Positions 9,086-18,672 of a DNA stretch of 64,000 nt are shown here, in pieces. The stretch is from an uncultured Eubacteriales bacterium. GTDB taxonomy: Bacteria > Bacillota > Clostridia > Oscillospirales > CAG-272. The stretch lies in contig CAKRZR010000001.1 of NCBI GenBank assembly GCA_934433485.1, forward strand, positions 248,001-312,000, written 5' to 3'. The notes below the pieces were generated by a model. It saw nothing but the letters and a program-made list of their open reading frames with translations. It ran no database searches and was not told the origin of the DNA. A program made the translations under genes and the position numbers. How positions within the stretch are numbered: position 1 is the stretch's first letter; every line of letters begins with the position of its first letter.

Positions 9086-9538
9086 ATGAAAGTAAAGCGG
9101 CACAACAAAATTCTGGAGATCATCCAGAACTACAACATCGAAACCCAGGAGGAGCTGATCGATAAGCTGAAGCTCGCCGGTTTTGACGTGACCCAGGCGA
9201 CGGTATCGAGAGACATCCGTGAGCTCAAGCTCCTCAAGCAGATGTCCGATATGGGTACCTATAAGTACGTCGTCCCGAAAGAAAACGGCAACGAGAATCA
9301 GCATGTATACAGCCGTGCGCTCGCCAGCTCCATCAAAGGTGTGGAAAGCGCGTACAACGATATCGTGATTAAAACCTACCCCGGCATGGCTAACGCGGTT
9401 GCGGTCGGCGTGGAATCGCTCCATGAACCGAACATTCTCGGCTGTGTGGCGGGCGACGACTGTATCATCATCGTCTGCAAGGATACGGATTCCGCTGTGG
9501 ATATCGCCGCGCGCGTTCGCCGTCTGATCAATACCTGA
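9086..9538 (+). CDS. argR: Arginine repressor ArgR/AhrC
   Basis: A 150-residue arginine-responsive regulator. The N-terminal winged helix contains the DNA-contacting S41-R42 pair in TQATVSRDIRELKL; the C-terminal oligomerisation domain contains the arginine-binding GDD (residues 123-125) in VAGDDCIIIV. It represses arginine biosynthesis and activates catabolism in related bacteria. AGGAAGG at 9071-9077 marks ATG 9086 as the start. No arginine genes are in the window; the linkage to recN is a conserved genomic position rather than a pathway link. Confidence 0.95.
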   Translation: MKVKRHNKILEIIQNYNIETQEELIDKLKLAGFDVTQATVSRDIRELKLLKQMSDMGTYKYVVPKENGNENQHVYSRALASSIKGVESAYNDIVIKTYPGMANAVAVGVESLHEPNILGCVAGDDCIIIVCKDTDSAVDIAARVRRLINT

Positions 9539-9567
9539 GCCACGAGTATCGGAAAGGGGGAGCAACC

Positions 9568-11244
9568 ATGTTAAAAAGCCTTTCCATTGACAATATTGCC
9601 GTGACGCGCCATCTCGACGTGGACTTCACGGACGGCTACACGGTTATCACCGGCGAAACCGGTGCCGGTAAATCGATCCTCATCGACTGTATGGGACTGC
9701 TTGCCGGAGATCGCGCCGGACGGGATATGATCCGCACCGGAGAAGAACGCGCCAGTGTCTGCGGCGTTTTTGACGAGCTTGCGGACGTCGCGCCGCTGCT
9801 CTCTTCCTGCGGCGTGGAGGTGGATGAGAACGGGGAAGTGGAAATCCGTCGTGCTTTGACCGCGGACGGCAAATCGACTGTGCGGATCAATCGGCGCAGC
9901 GCGTCTCTTGCTACACTCCGGGAAATTGCGCCGTATCTTCTCCAGATCCAGACGCAGAACGAGCGCAGTCAGCTCGCCGATCGCTCCTCCTATCTCGCCC
10001 TGTTAGACGACTACGCGGGCATCGATAAGTCCGCCTACATGGCAGCCTACACGGCATGGACGGCGAAAAACAGCGAGATCACCGCACTGAAGGACGCCAT
10101 GCGTGAACGGAACATGCTCTCCGATATTTTAAAATACCAGATTCGGGAAATCGACGCGGTAAAGCTGTCGGCGGAGAATGAGGAAGAAAAGCTCTTAAAA
10201 CTGCGTGTAAAGTGCAAAAATGCCGAGCGAATCGGAAAATACGCGGCGCTGGTCGGCAGAGTGCTCTGGCAAAACGACAAGAGTACCGCGGCTGCGGATC
10301 AGCTGGAAAAGGCGGCAAACGCGCTTGAGCAGCTATCCGATGTATTGGAGGACGCACCGGCGCTTGCGGCACAGCTGGAGAATTACCGCTACGAGATCAT
10401 CGATATCGCCGAACGGGTGCAGGCGCATCTGGAGGATGGCGAGATCGAGAATCCGGAAAAGCAGCTGACCACCATCGAATCCCGCCTGTACGCCATCGAT
10501 CGACTGAAGAAAAAGTACGGTGCGACCATCGGCGAGATCAAAGCATTTCGTGCGGAAGCGGCAAAAAAACTCGACGATATGGAATTCGGCGACGCAAGAC
10601 TGCGGGAACTGGAAAACCAGCGGGACATTCTGGCGGAAAAAGCAGCCGCAATTGCCGAAACCCTCCACGAAAAGCGAAAAGCGGCGGCGGAAGAGCTGAC
10701 CACACACATTGTCGGAGACCTTGTGTTTCTGGAAATGCCAAAGGTCCGTTTCGCCGTGACGGTGCAAAAACAGACGAGCTTAAATGCAGCCGGGCTGGAC
10801 GAAGTGGATTTCCTGCTTTCCGTCAATCCGGGCGAAGCGATGCAGTCGCTTGCGAACGTGGCGTCCGGCGGGGAATTGTCCCGCGTCATGCTTGCGCTGA
10901 AAGCGTCCGTATCCGACAAAACGGCGGCGGGAACGCTCGTGTTCGACGAGATCGACACCGGTGTGTCCGGCAGTACGTCGGAGCGCATCGGGATCATGCT
11001 CGATAAGCTGTCCCACACCACGCAGGTGATCGCCGTCACCCATTCTCCGCAGGTCGCCGCCCGAGCAAAAAGCCATTTCTGCATCCGGAAAACGCTTGCG
11101 GACGGCAGAGCGGAGAGCACCATTGAGGAGCTGACGCCGGAGGGACGTGTCGCGGAGCTGTCCCGGATCATCGGCGGAATCTCCGTCACCGAAAAGCAGA
11201 TCGCAGCCGCGCGGGAGATGCTCCACGAAAGCGGCATATTATAA
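9568..11244 (+). CDS. recN: DNA repair protein RecN
   Basis: A 558-residue SMC-like ATPase of normal length. Walker A GETGAGKS is at residues 29-36, a long coiled-coil region occupies the middle (about 150-370), and the signature ASGGELSRVMLALK is followed by Walker B TLVFDEIDTGVSG. RecN gathers DNA ends in double-strand-break repair. GGGGGAGC precedes the ATG. In spore-forming Clostridia spoIVB and spo0A usually follow; here tyrS starts 40 bp downstream instead. Confidence 0.95.
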   Translation: MLKSLSIDNIAVTRHLDVDFTDGYTVITGETGAGKSILIDCMGLLAGDRAGRDMIRTGEERASVCGVFDELADVAPLLSSCGVEVDENGEVEIRRALTADGKSTVRINRRSASLATLREIAPYLLQIQTQNERSQLADRSSYLALLDDYAGIDKSAYMAAYTAWTAKNSEITALKDAMRERNMLSDILKYQIREIDAVKLSAENEEEKLLKLRVKCKNAERIGKYAALVGRVLWQNDKSTAAADQLEKAANALEQLSDVLEDAPALAAQLENYRYEIIDIAERVQAHLEDGEIENPEKQLTTIESRLYAIDRLKKKYGATIGEIKAFRAEAAKKLDDMEFGDARLRELENQRDILAEKAAAIAETLHEKRKAAAEELTTHIVGDLVFLEMPKVRFAVTVQKQTSLNAAGLDEVDFLLSVNPGEAMQSLANVASGGELSRVMLALKASVSDKTAAGTLVFDEIDTGVSGSTSERIGIMLDKLSHTTQVIAVTHSPQVAARAKSHFCIRKTLADGRAESTIEELTPEGRVAELSRIIGGISVTEKQIAAAREMLHESGIL

Positions 11245-11284
11245 ATAAAAGTAGAGAAATAGCTATTCCAAGGAGGAAACAAAA

Positions 11285-12511
11285 ATGCAGATTTACGAAG
11301 AACTGGTCGCGCGCGGATTGATTGCGCAGGTCACGAACGAGGAAGAAATCCGGGAGATGATCAACAACGGCAAGGCGACCTTCTATATCGGCTTTGACTG
11401 CACCGCGGACAGCCTGACCGCCGGGCACTTCATGGCGCTCACCCTGATGAAACGGCTCCAGATGGCGGGCAACAAACCGATCGCGCTCATCGGCGGCGGT
11501 ACGACTATGATCGGCGACCCGTCCGGCAGAACCGACATGCGCAAAATGCTCACCCGTGAGGACATCGACCACAACGCGGAGTGCTTCCGTCGGCAGATGG
11601 AGCGGTTCATCGACTTCTCCGAGGGCAAGGCGCTGATGGTCAACAATGCGGACTGGCTGCTCGATCTCAATTACGTAAAGCTTCTCCGTGAGGTCGGTGC
11701 GTGCTTCTCTGTCAACAATATGCTGCGTGCGGAATGCTACAAGCAGCGTATGGAAAAGGGACTGAGCTTCTTTGAATTCAACTACATGATCATGCAGTCC
11801 TACGACTTCTACTACCTCTTCCAGCATTACAACTGCAATATGCAGTTCGGCGGCGACGACCAGTGGTCGAACATGCTCGGCGGCACGGAGCTGATTCGCA
11901 AAAAGCTCGGCAAGGACGCGCACGCCATGACCATCACGCTTCTGACCGACTCCCAAGGCAAAAAGATGGGTAAGACCGCCGGAAACGCCGTGTGGCTCGA
12001 CCCGAATAAGACCTCTCCTTTTGATTTTTACCAGTACTGGCGCAACGTCGATGACGCGGACGTGATGAAGTGCATCCGGATGCTTACGTTCCTGCCGCTT
12101 GACAAAATCGACGAAATGAGCCACTGGGAAGGCAGCCAGCTCAATACCGCCAAAGAGATCCTCGCGTACGAGCTGACCCAGATGGTTCACGGTGAGGAAG
12201 AAGCGAAAAAGGCACAGGAAGCGGCGCGAGCTCTCTTCGCAGGCGGTGCCAATACCGCGGATATGCCAACGACGACCCTTACAGCGGACAGCTTCACCGA
12301 CGGTAAGATCGGCGTGATCGATATGCTTATGGCGGCGAAGCTCTGCGCGACCCGGAGCGAAGCAAGACGACTGATCCAGCAGGGCGGCGTCTTCTGCGGA
12401 GAGGACAAGGTAGCCTCCTTAGACGCTACGGTGGAGGAATCCGCGTTCGGCGCAGACGGTCTGATCGTCAAGAAAGGCAAAAAGACCTACCACAAATTCC
12501 TGAAGGCATAA
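11285..12511 (+). CDS. tyrS: Tyrosyl-tRNA synthetase
   Basis: A 408-residue class I synthetase. The HIGH-equivalent is H48-F-M-A in TAGHFMALTLMKRL, the KMSKS-equivalent is KKMGKT, and tyrosine recognition residues lie in the MQFGGDDQWSNMLGG block. An S4 RNA-binding domain forms the C-terminus (about residues 345-408). It has a strong AAGGAGG site. The 40 bp upstream are too short for a T-box leader, so it is probably transcribed with recN. Confidence 0.95.
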   Translation: MQIYEELVARGLIAQVTNEEEIREMINNGKATFYIGFDCTADSLTAGHFMALTLMKRLQMAGNKPIALIGGGTTMIGDPSGRTDMRKMLTREDIDHNAECFRRQMERFIDFSEGKALMVNNADWLLDLNYVKLLREVGACFSVNNMLRAECYKQRMEKGLSFFEFNYMIMQSYDFYYLFQHYNCNMQFGGDDQWSNMLGGTELIRKKLGKDAHAMTITLLTDSQGKKMGKTAGNAVWLDPNKTSPFDFYQYWRNVDDADVMKCIRMLTFLPLDKIDEMSHWEGSQLNTAKEILAYELTQMVHGEEEAKKAQEAARALFAGGANTADMPTTTLTADSFTDGKIGVIDMLMAAKLCATRSEARRLIQQGGVFCGEDKVASLDATVEESAFGADGLIVKKGKKTYHKFLKA

Positions 12512-12522
12512 AAAGCAATTCC

Positions 12523-13221
12523 ATGAAATATACCTGTCTCTTATTCGATGCCGACAACACGCTGCTCGATTTTTCCGCGGCGGAGAAAAAAGCGTTCTGG
12601 GAGACCTGTCAGACTGCCGGTATCCTCTGTTCCGATGAAGGGTACCGGCAGTACAGTCATATCAACGACGGTCTGTGGAAAATGCTCGAACGAGGCACTA
12701 TTACGGCGGAAAGACTGAAGGTGGAGCGATTCCGCCTCTGGCTGGACTGGTACCGACAGACGGAGCGGACGGACACCAGAGCGATCACTCCAGAGCGAAT
12801 GCGCGATGCCTATGTCGTCGCTCTCGGCAAACAGGCGGATCTCATGCCGGACGCGGAGATGGTCTGTCGGACACTTTCCGCGCGGTATCCGCATATGTAT
12901 GTGATAACCAACGGGATCGGAGAGATCCAGCGGGCGCGCTTCGCGAAAACACCGATTCTGCGGTATTTCCGCGATCTGTTTATCTCCGGGGAGATTGGGT
13001 ACGCCAAGCCGGATACACGGTTCTTTGACGCGGTGCTTGCCAAAACCGGTGTTGCCGACAAACGCACGGTGCTCGTGATCGGCGATTCGCTGACCTCCGA
13101 CATGGCGGGTGCGATCGCTTCCGGACTCGACTGCTGCTATCTGTCGCCGATTGGAGCCGCACCTGATCTGCCCGTGACCTATACGATCCACAGCCTTGCC
13201 GAACTATGCGCACTGCTTTGA
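12523..13221 (+). CDS. HAD-superfamily nucleotidase of the YjjG/YfnB type
   Basis: A 232-residue HAD hydrolase. Motif I is DADNTLLDF near residue 9, a helical cap follows (about 18-95), motif II is VITNGIG, and motif IV is VIGDSLTSDM with the YAKPDTRFF segment before it. This arrangement matches the noncanonical pyrimidine nucleotidase family, which dephosphorylates nucleoside monophosphates as housecleaning. The substrate is inferred from family only. It starts 11 bp after tyrS with no obvious ribosome binding site. Confidence 0.87.
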   Translation: MKYTCLLFDADNTLLDFSAAEKKAFWETCQTAGILCSDEGYRQYSHINDGLWKMLERGTITAERLKVERFRLWLDWYRQTERTDTRAITPERMRDAYVVALGKQADLMPDAEMVCRTLSARYPHMYVITNGIGEIQRARFAKTPILRYFRDLFISGEIGYAKPDTRFFDAVLAKTGVADKRTVLVIGDSLTSDMAGAIASGLDCCYLSPIGAAPDLPVTYTIHSLAELCALL

Positions 13222-13239
13222 GCGCAAAGGAGAACGATT

Positions 13240-14166
13240 ATGCTCGAACAACTGTTATACGCCCTCGCTGCCTACAACGAACCGCTGCCGCCGGAAACGC
13301 AGATTGTCTGTAAGCGGGAGGAACCCATGGCGCGTCATACCTCCTTTCGCATTGGCGGTCCCGTGAAACTGTTTGCCGCCTGTCCGACCGTGGACGCACT
13401 GTGCACCGCTATCCGTCTGTGCAGTCTGTCGGATGTCCCTTATCTCGTTCTCGGCAACGGCACAAACGTCCTTTTTTCCGATGACGGCTACGACGGCGCC
13501 GTGCTCACCACCTCCGCCATGCAGTCGATCGTCCGCGACGGCAGCACGCTCCTCTGTGATGCGGGCGTATCCCTGACTGCGGCAAGCAAAGCGGCGCTGT
13601 CGTATGGGTTGACCGGTTTGGAGTTCGCGCACGGGATTCCCGGAACCTGCGGCGGGGCTGTGGTCATGAACGCCGGCGCCTACGATGGGGAATGCGCGGC
13701 GGTTCTTGCGGAGAGTGCGTATCTCGACACGAAAACCGGAGAAACGCACACCATTCCGGTATCGGCGCACGCTTTCGGCTACCGGCAGAGCGTGTACAAA
13801 ACGCACCCGTCATGGATCGTACTGTCGGTGCGGTGGTCGCTTACTGACGGCGATCCGGAGAAAATACGCGCAAAGATCGAGGATTTCCGGAACCGACGCA
13901 TGACAAAACAGCCGCTCGAATATCCAAGCGCAGGCAGTGTTTTCAAGCGGTACCCCGGCTACTTCACGGCAAAGCTCATCGAGGAAGCCGGACTCAAGGG
14001 GTATCGGATCGGGGATGCCGAGGTGTCGGAGAAGCACGCCGGATTTATCGTGAACAGAGGGAGCGCCACCGCCGCCGATGTCCGTGCTCTCATCGATCAC
14101 ATCATAGAAACGATCTATCGAAAAAACGGCATCCGCATTGAGCGAGAGGTGCTGTATCTGCCATAA
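13240..14166 (+). CDS. murB: UDP-N-acetylenolpyruvoylglucosamine reductase
   Basis: A 308-residue FAD enzyme of peptidoglycan precursor synthesis. The flavin-binding domain has HTSFRIGGPV and LVLGNGTNVLFSDDG; GLEFAHGIPGTCGGAVVMNAGAY follows, then the catalytic region YPSAGSVFKR and the C-terminal EEAGLKGYRIGDAEVSEKHAGFIVN. The latter is the Firmicutes (type II) form. AAAGGAG precedes ATG 13240. It is followed at 1 bp by whiA; rapZ and yvcK, which commonly separate murB from whiA in Clostridia, are absent. Confidence 0.95.
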   Translation: MLEQLLYALAAYNEPLPPETQIVCKREEPMARHTSFRIGGPVKLFAACPTVDALCTAIRLCSLSDVPYLVLGNGTNVLFSDDGYDGAVLTTSAMQSIVRDGSTLLCDAGVSLTAASKAALSYGLTGLEFAHGIPGTCGGAVVMNAGAYDGECAAVLAESAYLDTKTGETHTIPVSAHAFGYRQSVYKTHPSWIVLSVRWSLTDGDPEKIRAKIEDFRNRRMTKQPLEYPSAGSVFKRYPGYFTAKLIEEAGLKGYRIGDAEVSEKHAGFIVNRGSATAADVRALIDHIIETIYRKNGIRIEREVLYLP

Positions 14167-14167
14167 A

Positions 14168-14899
14168 ATGGAATCATTCAATCAAAAATGCAAGGCGTCC
14201 CTGCGGCAGATTCCGCTGAGAAAGCACTGCTGCCGCGAGGTACGCGCCTTTATCGAGACCATGCCGCCGCATCCAAACGATGGCGAAGCGCTTACCGCAC
14301 GGTACCACGCGCTGCATGACGAATGCTGTCGGACAACGTTTTTCCGCGAGCTGTACCTCCATTGCGGCAGCGTGACGGATCCGGACAAACGGTACCACCT
14401 TGATTTTGCCTTTGCCAATACCGATACATGCGACGCTGCTGTCCGTCTGTTTGCAGATGCGGGATTCGCGTTCCGGACATCCACCCGGCGCGACGTGCCG
14501 ATCGTGTACACAAAGCACAGCGGGGAGATCGAGGATTTTCTCACCTACATCGGCGCGTCCCAGGCGGCGCTATCCGTCATGAACGCGAAGATCGTAAAGG
14601 ATTTCCGCAGCGGTGTGAACCGACAGGTCAACTGCGACACCGCCAATATTGAAAAGCAGCTTTCCTCCTCGAAAAGGGTTACGGACGCGATTGCGCTGCT
14701 GGAAAAAAGCGGCGCGTTTTCCAGATTACCGGATGCATTGCAAGCCTCCGCGATTCTGCGCCGCGACAATCCGCAGCTTTCGCTTGCAGAGCTTGCCGCC
14801 AGCGCCGGCGTGACCAAATCCGGCATGAAGCATCGGATGGAAAAGCTCGTTGCCGCCGCGGAGGAATGCATGAAAAGGAAAACGGAGGACGGAAAGTGA
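14168..14899 (+). CDS. whiA: WhiA-family DNA-binding protein, internally shortened
   Basis: A 243-residue WhiA homologue; the family is usually about 310-320 residues. The C-terminal half is canonical: IVKDFRSGVNRQVNCDTANI, then a helix-turn-helix with LPDALQASAILRRDNPQLSL and VTKSGMKHRMEKL. The N-terminus keeps the starting helix (ESFNQKCKASL) and a CC pair, then jumps to CCRTTFFRELYLHCGSVTDP, which in Bacillus WhiA lies about 80 residues further on. The first LAGLIDADG-like subdomain therefore seems to be missing. WhiA controls cell division and chromosome segregation. Start ATG 14168 follows the murB stop; the end overlaps dnaE (GTGA). Confidence 0.87.
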   Translation: MESFNQKCKASLRQIPLRKHCCREVRAFIETMPPHPNDGEALTARYHALHDECCRTTFFRELYLHCGSVTDPDKRYHLDFAFANTDTCDAAVRLFADAGFAFRTSTRRDVPIVYTKHSGEIEDFLTYIGASQAALSVMNAKIVKDFRSGVNRQVNCDTANIEKQLSSSKRVTDAIALLEKSGAFSRLPDALQASAILRRDNPQLSLAELAASAGVTKSGMKHRMEKLVAAAEECMKRKTEDGK

Positions 14900-17800
14900 G
14901 CGAATTTGTCCATCTGCATCTGCACAGCGAATACAGCCTTCTCGACGGCGCGTGCCGAATCCGCGATATTCCGAGAATGGCACGGGAAATGGGCCATACC
15001 GCCGTTGCCATCACGGATCATGGGGTGCTTTACGGCGCTGTCGCTTTTTATAAAGCATGCGTCGCCGAGGGGATCCGACCGATCATCGGCTGCGAGGTCT
15101 ATGTGGCAAGGCGCGGCATGGCGGACAGGGAGCGCGAATACGACACCGGCAGCTATCACCTCATCCTGCTGTGCAAAAACGAGACTGGCTACAAAAACCT
15201 CATTTATCTTGTATCCAAAGGCTTCACGGACGGCTTTTACGGCAAACCGCGGATCGATCTCGACCTGTTGTCCGGTCATACCGAGGGGCTGATCGCCCTG
15301 TCCGCGTGTCTGTCCGGCTACATTCCGCGCGCCATCCTTGCCGGAGAATATGATAAGGCAGAGGCGCACGCGAGACAGATGGCGTCGCTCTTTGGAGAAG
15401 GAAACTACTACCTTGAGCTCCAGTCCCACGGTCTGCCGGAGGATCCGACAGTCTGTGAAGGCCTGTATCGGCTGTCGGAGAAAACCGGGATTCCGCTGGT
15501 CGCCACAAACGACGTACATTATCTGAAAAAAACGGACGCGGCAAGTCAGCGGATCCTGCTCGCGATCCAGACGAACACTCCGATCACGGAAAACGGCGGC
15601 GTCGGCTTTGCGACGGACGAGTTTTACTACAAAAGCACGGACGAGATGGCGGCGCTGTTCCCGGAGCATCCGGAGGCGATTGAGAATACCGCGAAGATTG
15701 CCGCTATGTGCCATTACGACTTCACGTTCGGGGAGATCAAGCTTCCGCGGTACCGACCGGAAAACGGCATGGAACCTGGTGCATACCTTGAAAAGCTCTC
15801 CTACGACGGTCTGGACGCGCGTATCGCAAACGGCACGATCCTACCGGACGAGCAGTATCCTGTGGAGACGTACAAGGAGCGTATTCGATATGAGCTTTCC
15901 GTGATCGGGCAGATGGGCTACGCGGAATACTACCTCATTGTCTGGGACTTCGTCCATCACGCAAAGGAAGCCGGTATTCCTGTGGGACCGGGCAGAGGCT
16001 CCGGCTGCGGTAGCCTTGTGGCGTTTCTTATCGGGATCACGGACATCGATTCGCTTCGGTTCGAGCTCTTATTCGAGAGGTTCCTCAACCCGGAGCGCGT
16101 CAGCATGCCGGACTTCGACATTGATTTCTGCTACAACCGCCGGGATGAAGCGATCGCCTATGTCCGCGAAAAGTACGGCGAGGATCACACCGCACAGATC
16201 ATCACGTTCGGGACCCTGGCGGCACGCGCCGTGGTGCGGGATGTCGGACGGGCAATGGGCATGAGCGTTGCCGATGTGGATGTGGTGGCGAAGAAAATCC
16301 CGCAGGAGATGGGCATCACGCTGCAAAAGGCGATCGAGGCGAATCCGGAGTTAAAGGAAATGGTGGAGCATGACGACCGTGTGCGTCAGCTTGTCAACTA
16401 TTCGACCGCTCTGGAGGGAATGCCGCGCCATGCTTCCACCCACGCGGCGGGCGTGGTCATTACCGATCTGCCTGTCACCGACTATGTCCCGGTCGCAGTC
16501 AACGGCGGTACCACCGTCACGCAATATGACATGGACACAGTCGCGGAGCTGGGGCTTCTCAAATTCGATTTTCTCGCCCTGCGCTATCTCACAATCATGG
16601 AAAACGCCGTCACACAGATACGCGAAAACGACCCGTCCTTTGATCTCGCCAAAGTGGATACGACCGATCCCGAAACGTACGCGGCGATCTCCGCGGGCAA
16701 GACGGACGGCGTGTTCCAGCTCGAATCCGAGGGCATGCGCCAGATGCTGATGAAGCTGTGTCCGCAGTCTCTGGACGATGTGATCGCGGCGATCGCCTTG
16801 TACCGTCCGGGACCGATGGATTCCATTCCGAAATACATCGAGGCGCGCCATCATCCGGAATCGATCTGCTACTGCACGTCAAAGCTCGCGCCGATCCTCG
16901 ACGTCACCTACGGCTGCATCGTGTACCAGGAGCAGGTCATGCAGATTTTCCGCGAGATCGCCGGGTATTCGTTCGGTCATGCGGATGTTGTGCGCCGCGC
17001 CATTTCCAAAAAGAAGCAGGGCGTTCTGGAAAAGGAACAGGAATCGTTTCTCACCGGCGCCGCGGCGCAGGGAATTGCCAAGGAGGACGCGCAGTCCCTC
17101 TTTGACGACATCGTCAGCTTCGCGAATTACGCGTTCAACAAGAGCCACGCTGCCGCCTATGGCGTGATCGCGTTCCGGACAGCGTATCTGCGCACCCATT
17201 ATCCAAAGGAATACAACAGCGCGCTTCTGTCCTCCGTGCTGTCCTCCACAGGCAAGCTGACGGAGTACATGAACGAATGCGCGCGTCGCGGGATCCGAAT
17301 CCTGCCGCCGGATGTGAACCACAGCTACGCGGATTTCCACGTGGAGGGCGACAACATCCGTTTCGGACTGATGGCGATCAAGAATATCGGCATGAACATG
17401 ATCAAGGGCGTGGTGGACAACCGTGTTTCCGGCGGGGAATACCGCGATTTTGCCGATTTTGTGGAACGCACCGCGTCGCTCGGCTGGAACAAGCGGCAGA
17501 TGGAGTCTCTCATCGGTTCTGGTGCGATGGATTCCCTCGGCGCGAAACGGAGCCAGCTGCTTGCCGTATACGAAAACGTCCTCGACAACCGTTCGCGGCA
17601 AAAGACGGATGACAGGCAGATCGGATTGTTTGATGCCGGTGTGCTTCCCGCCATGTCGCCTGTTATCGAATATCCGGAGATCCCGGAGCTGTCCACACGG
17701 GAAAAACTCTATCTCGAAAAGGAAAGCTGCGGTTTCTACCTCTCCGGACACCTTCTGGACGATTACACGAAGCACCTGTCCACATTGCGCCTTGACCAGA

Positions 17801-18477
17801 TAGGCGATATTCTTGCCGCGTTTGCCGAGGACGAAAGCGGAGACAACCGGTACCACGACAAAGCAGAGGTGACGATTGCCGCCGTTGTCATGAAACGCAC
17901 GAACAAACAGACGAAAAACGGCGACAACATGGCGTTTGTGACCGTGGAGGACCAAACCAGCGAGATCGAGTGCGTATGCTTCCCGAAAAAGCTTGTTCAG
18001 TTTGGACATCTGCTCACGCTGGATTCTGCCGTGCTCTGTCGCGGAACCCTGAGCGCGCGGGGGGATGACCGGATCAGCCTGCTGCTTTCCGATGTGCTGC
18101 CGCTGCGGGACAACGCCTCCTTTGCACAGTCCCCGGAAACGGCTGCCGGAAGTGCGAATATGCGGGAGCTGCCGGTGAATCCTATGCCGGAGAGAGCGCC
18201 GATTCCAGACGCGCCGCCTGTGCAGGAAACGACAGAATACGCACCCGCCGTTCCTGTGATCCGCAAGCTCTATATCCGTGTGGACAGCGCGGCATGTGTT
18301 GCCTATACGAGAGCGTGTGCGTTCGCCGCGATTTTTACGGGCACCGTGCCGGTGGTGTTCTATTTCAAGGATACAAAGACCTATGCCGTGTCGCCATATC
18401 CACAGGTGACACCCACGCTGTTCGTGCTGGACGCGCTGCGGGAGATCTGTGGCGCGGAGAATGTTGCGATCCGCTGA
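14896..18477 (+). CDS. dnaE: DNA polymerase III alpha subunit (DnaE)
   Basis: A 1193-residue replicative polymerase of the DnaE type. The PHP domain opens with FVHLHLHSEYSLLDGA, the polymerase catalytic motif is MPDFDIDF, and a C-terminal OB-fold (TIAAVVMKRTNKQTKNGDNMAF) precedes a short tail. The start chosen is GTG 14896: GGAGG lies 7 bases upstream, it overlaps the whiA stop, and the protein then begins as in other DnaE proteins. ATG 14866 would add 10 residues and also has a possible ribosome binding site. In Clostridia DnaE works beside PolC. pfkA often follows dnaE but is not here. Confidence 0.95.
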   Translation: MSEFVHLHLHSEYSLLDGACRIRDIPRMAREMGHTAVAITDHGVLYGAVAFYKACVAEGIRPIIGCEVYVARRGMADREREYDTGSYHLILLCKNETGYKNLIYLVSKGFTDGFYGKPRIDLDLLSGHTEGLIALSACLSGYIPRAILAGEYDKAEAHARQMASLFGEGNYYLELQSHGLPEDPTVCEGLYRLSEKTGIPLVATNDVHYLKKTDAASQRILLAIQTNTPITENGGVGFATDEFYYKSTDEMAALFPEHPEAIENTAKIAAMCHYDFTFGEIKLPRYRPENGMEPGAYLEKLSYDGLDARIANGTILPDEQYPVETYKERIRYELSVIGQMGYAEYYLIVWDFVHHAKEAGIPVGPGRGSGCGSLVAFLIGITDIDSLRFELLFERFLNPERVSMPDFDIDFCYNRRDEAIAYVREKYGEDHTAQIITFGTLAARAVVRDVGRAMGMSVADVDVVAKKIPQEMGITLQKAIEANPELKEMVEHDDRVRQLVNYSTALEGMPRHASTHAAGVVITDLPVTDYVPVAVNGGTTVTQYDMDTVAELGLLKFDFLALRYLTIMENAVTQIRENDPSFDLAKVDTTDPETYAAISAGKTDGVFQLESEGMRQMLMKLCPQSLDDVIAAIALYRPGPMDSIPKYIEARHHPESICYCTSKLAPILDVTYGCIVYQEQVMQIFREIAGYSFGHADVVRRAISKKKQGVLEKEQESFLTGAAAQGIAKEDAQSLFDDIVSFANYAFNKSHAAAYGVIAFRTAYLRTHYPKEYNSALLSSVLSSTGKLTEYMNECARRGIRILPPDVNHSYADFHVEGDNIRFGLMAIKNIGMNMIKGVVDNRVSGGEYRDFADFVERTASLGWNKRQMESLIGSGAMDSLGAKRSQLLAVYENVLDNRSRQKTDDRQIGLFDAGVLPAMSPVIEYPEIPELSTREKLYLEKESCGFYLSGHLLDDYTKHLSTLRLDQIGDILAAFAEDESGDNRYHDKAEVTIAAVVMKRTNKQTKNGDNMAFVTVEDQTSEIECVCFPKKLVQFGHLLTLDSAVLCRGTLSARGDDRISLLLSDVLPLRDNASFAQSPETAAGSANMRELPVNPMPERAPIPDAPPVQETTEYAPAVPVIRKLYIRVDSAACVAYTRACAFAAIFTGTVPVVFYFKDTKTYAVSPYPQVTPTLFVLDALREICGAENVAIR

Positions 18478-18600
18478 AAATACGCTGTCAGGCGGCGTGG
18501 AAAGCGACAAAAATAACGCCGGATGGAAATATTTTCAGGAAAACGGCGCGTTTTGTGCGAAATATCAGACTGAGTTCATATCAGATTCATTTTTATAGGC

Positions 18601-18647
18601 TATAATACAACCTAAGGACGCGAAAACAGAGACGATACCGCGCGTCC
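18601..18647 (+). promoter_or_regulatory. Putative -10 box and leader stem-loop upstream of the class A PBP
   Basis: TATAAT at 18601-18606 has no convincing -35 at 16-18 bp. A 7-bp stem, GGACGCG (18616-18622) with CGCGTCC (18641-18647), follows in the presumed leader, about 25 bp before the PBP start. It may be a separate promoter after dnaE. Confidence 0.4.
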
Positions 18648-18672
18648 ATTATCTTGCACTGGAAAGGAGAAA

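Noticed and set aside
11245..11284. T-box leader for tyrS
   Set aside because: Only 40 bp separate recN and tyrS, too short for a T-box, and no T-box core sequence or terminator was seen.
16879..18510. 543-codon open frame antisense to dnaE
   Set aside because: Shadow of a GC-biased gene; no start signal and the sense frame is a complete, conserved DnaE.
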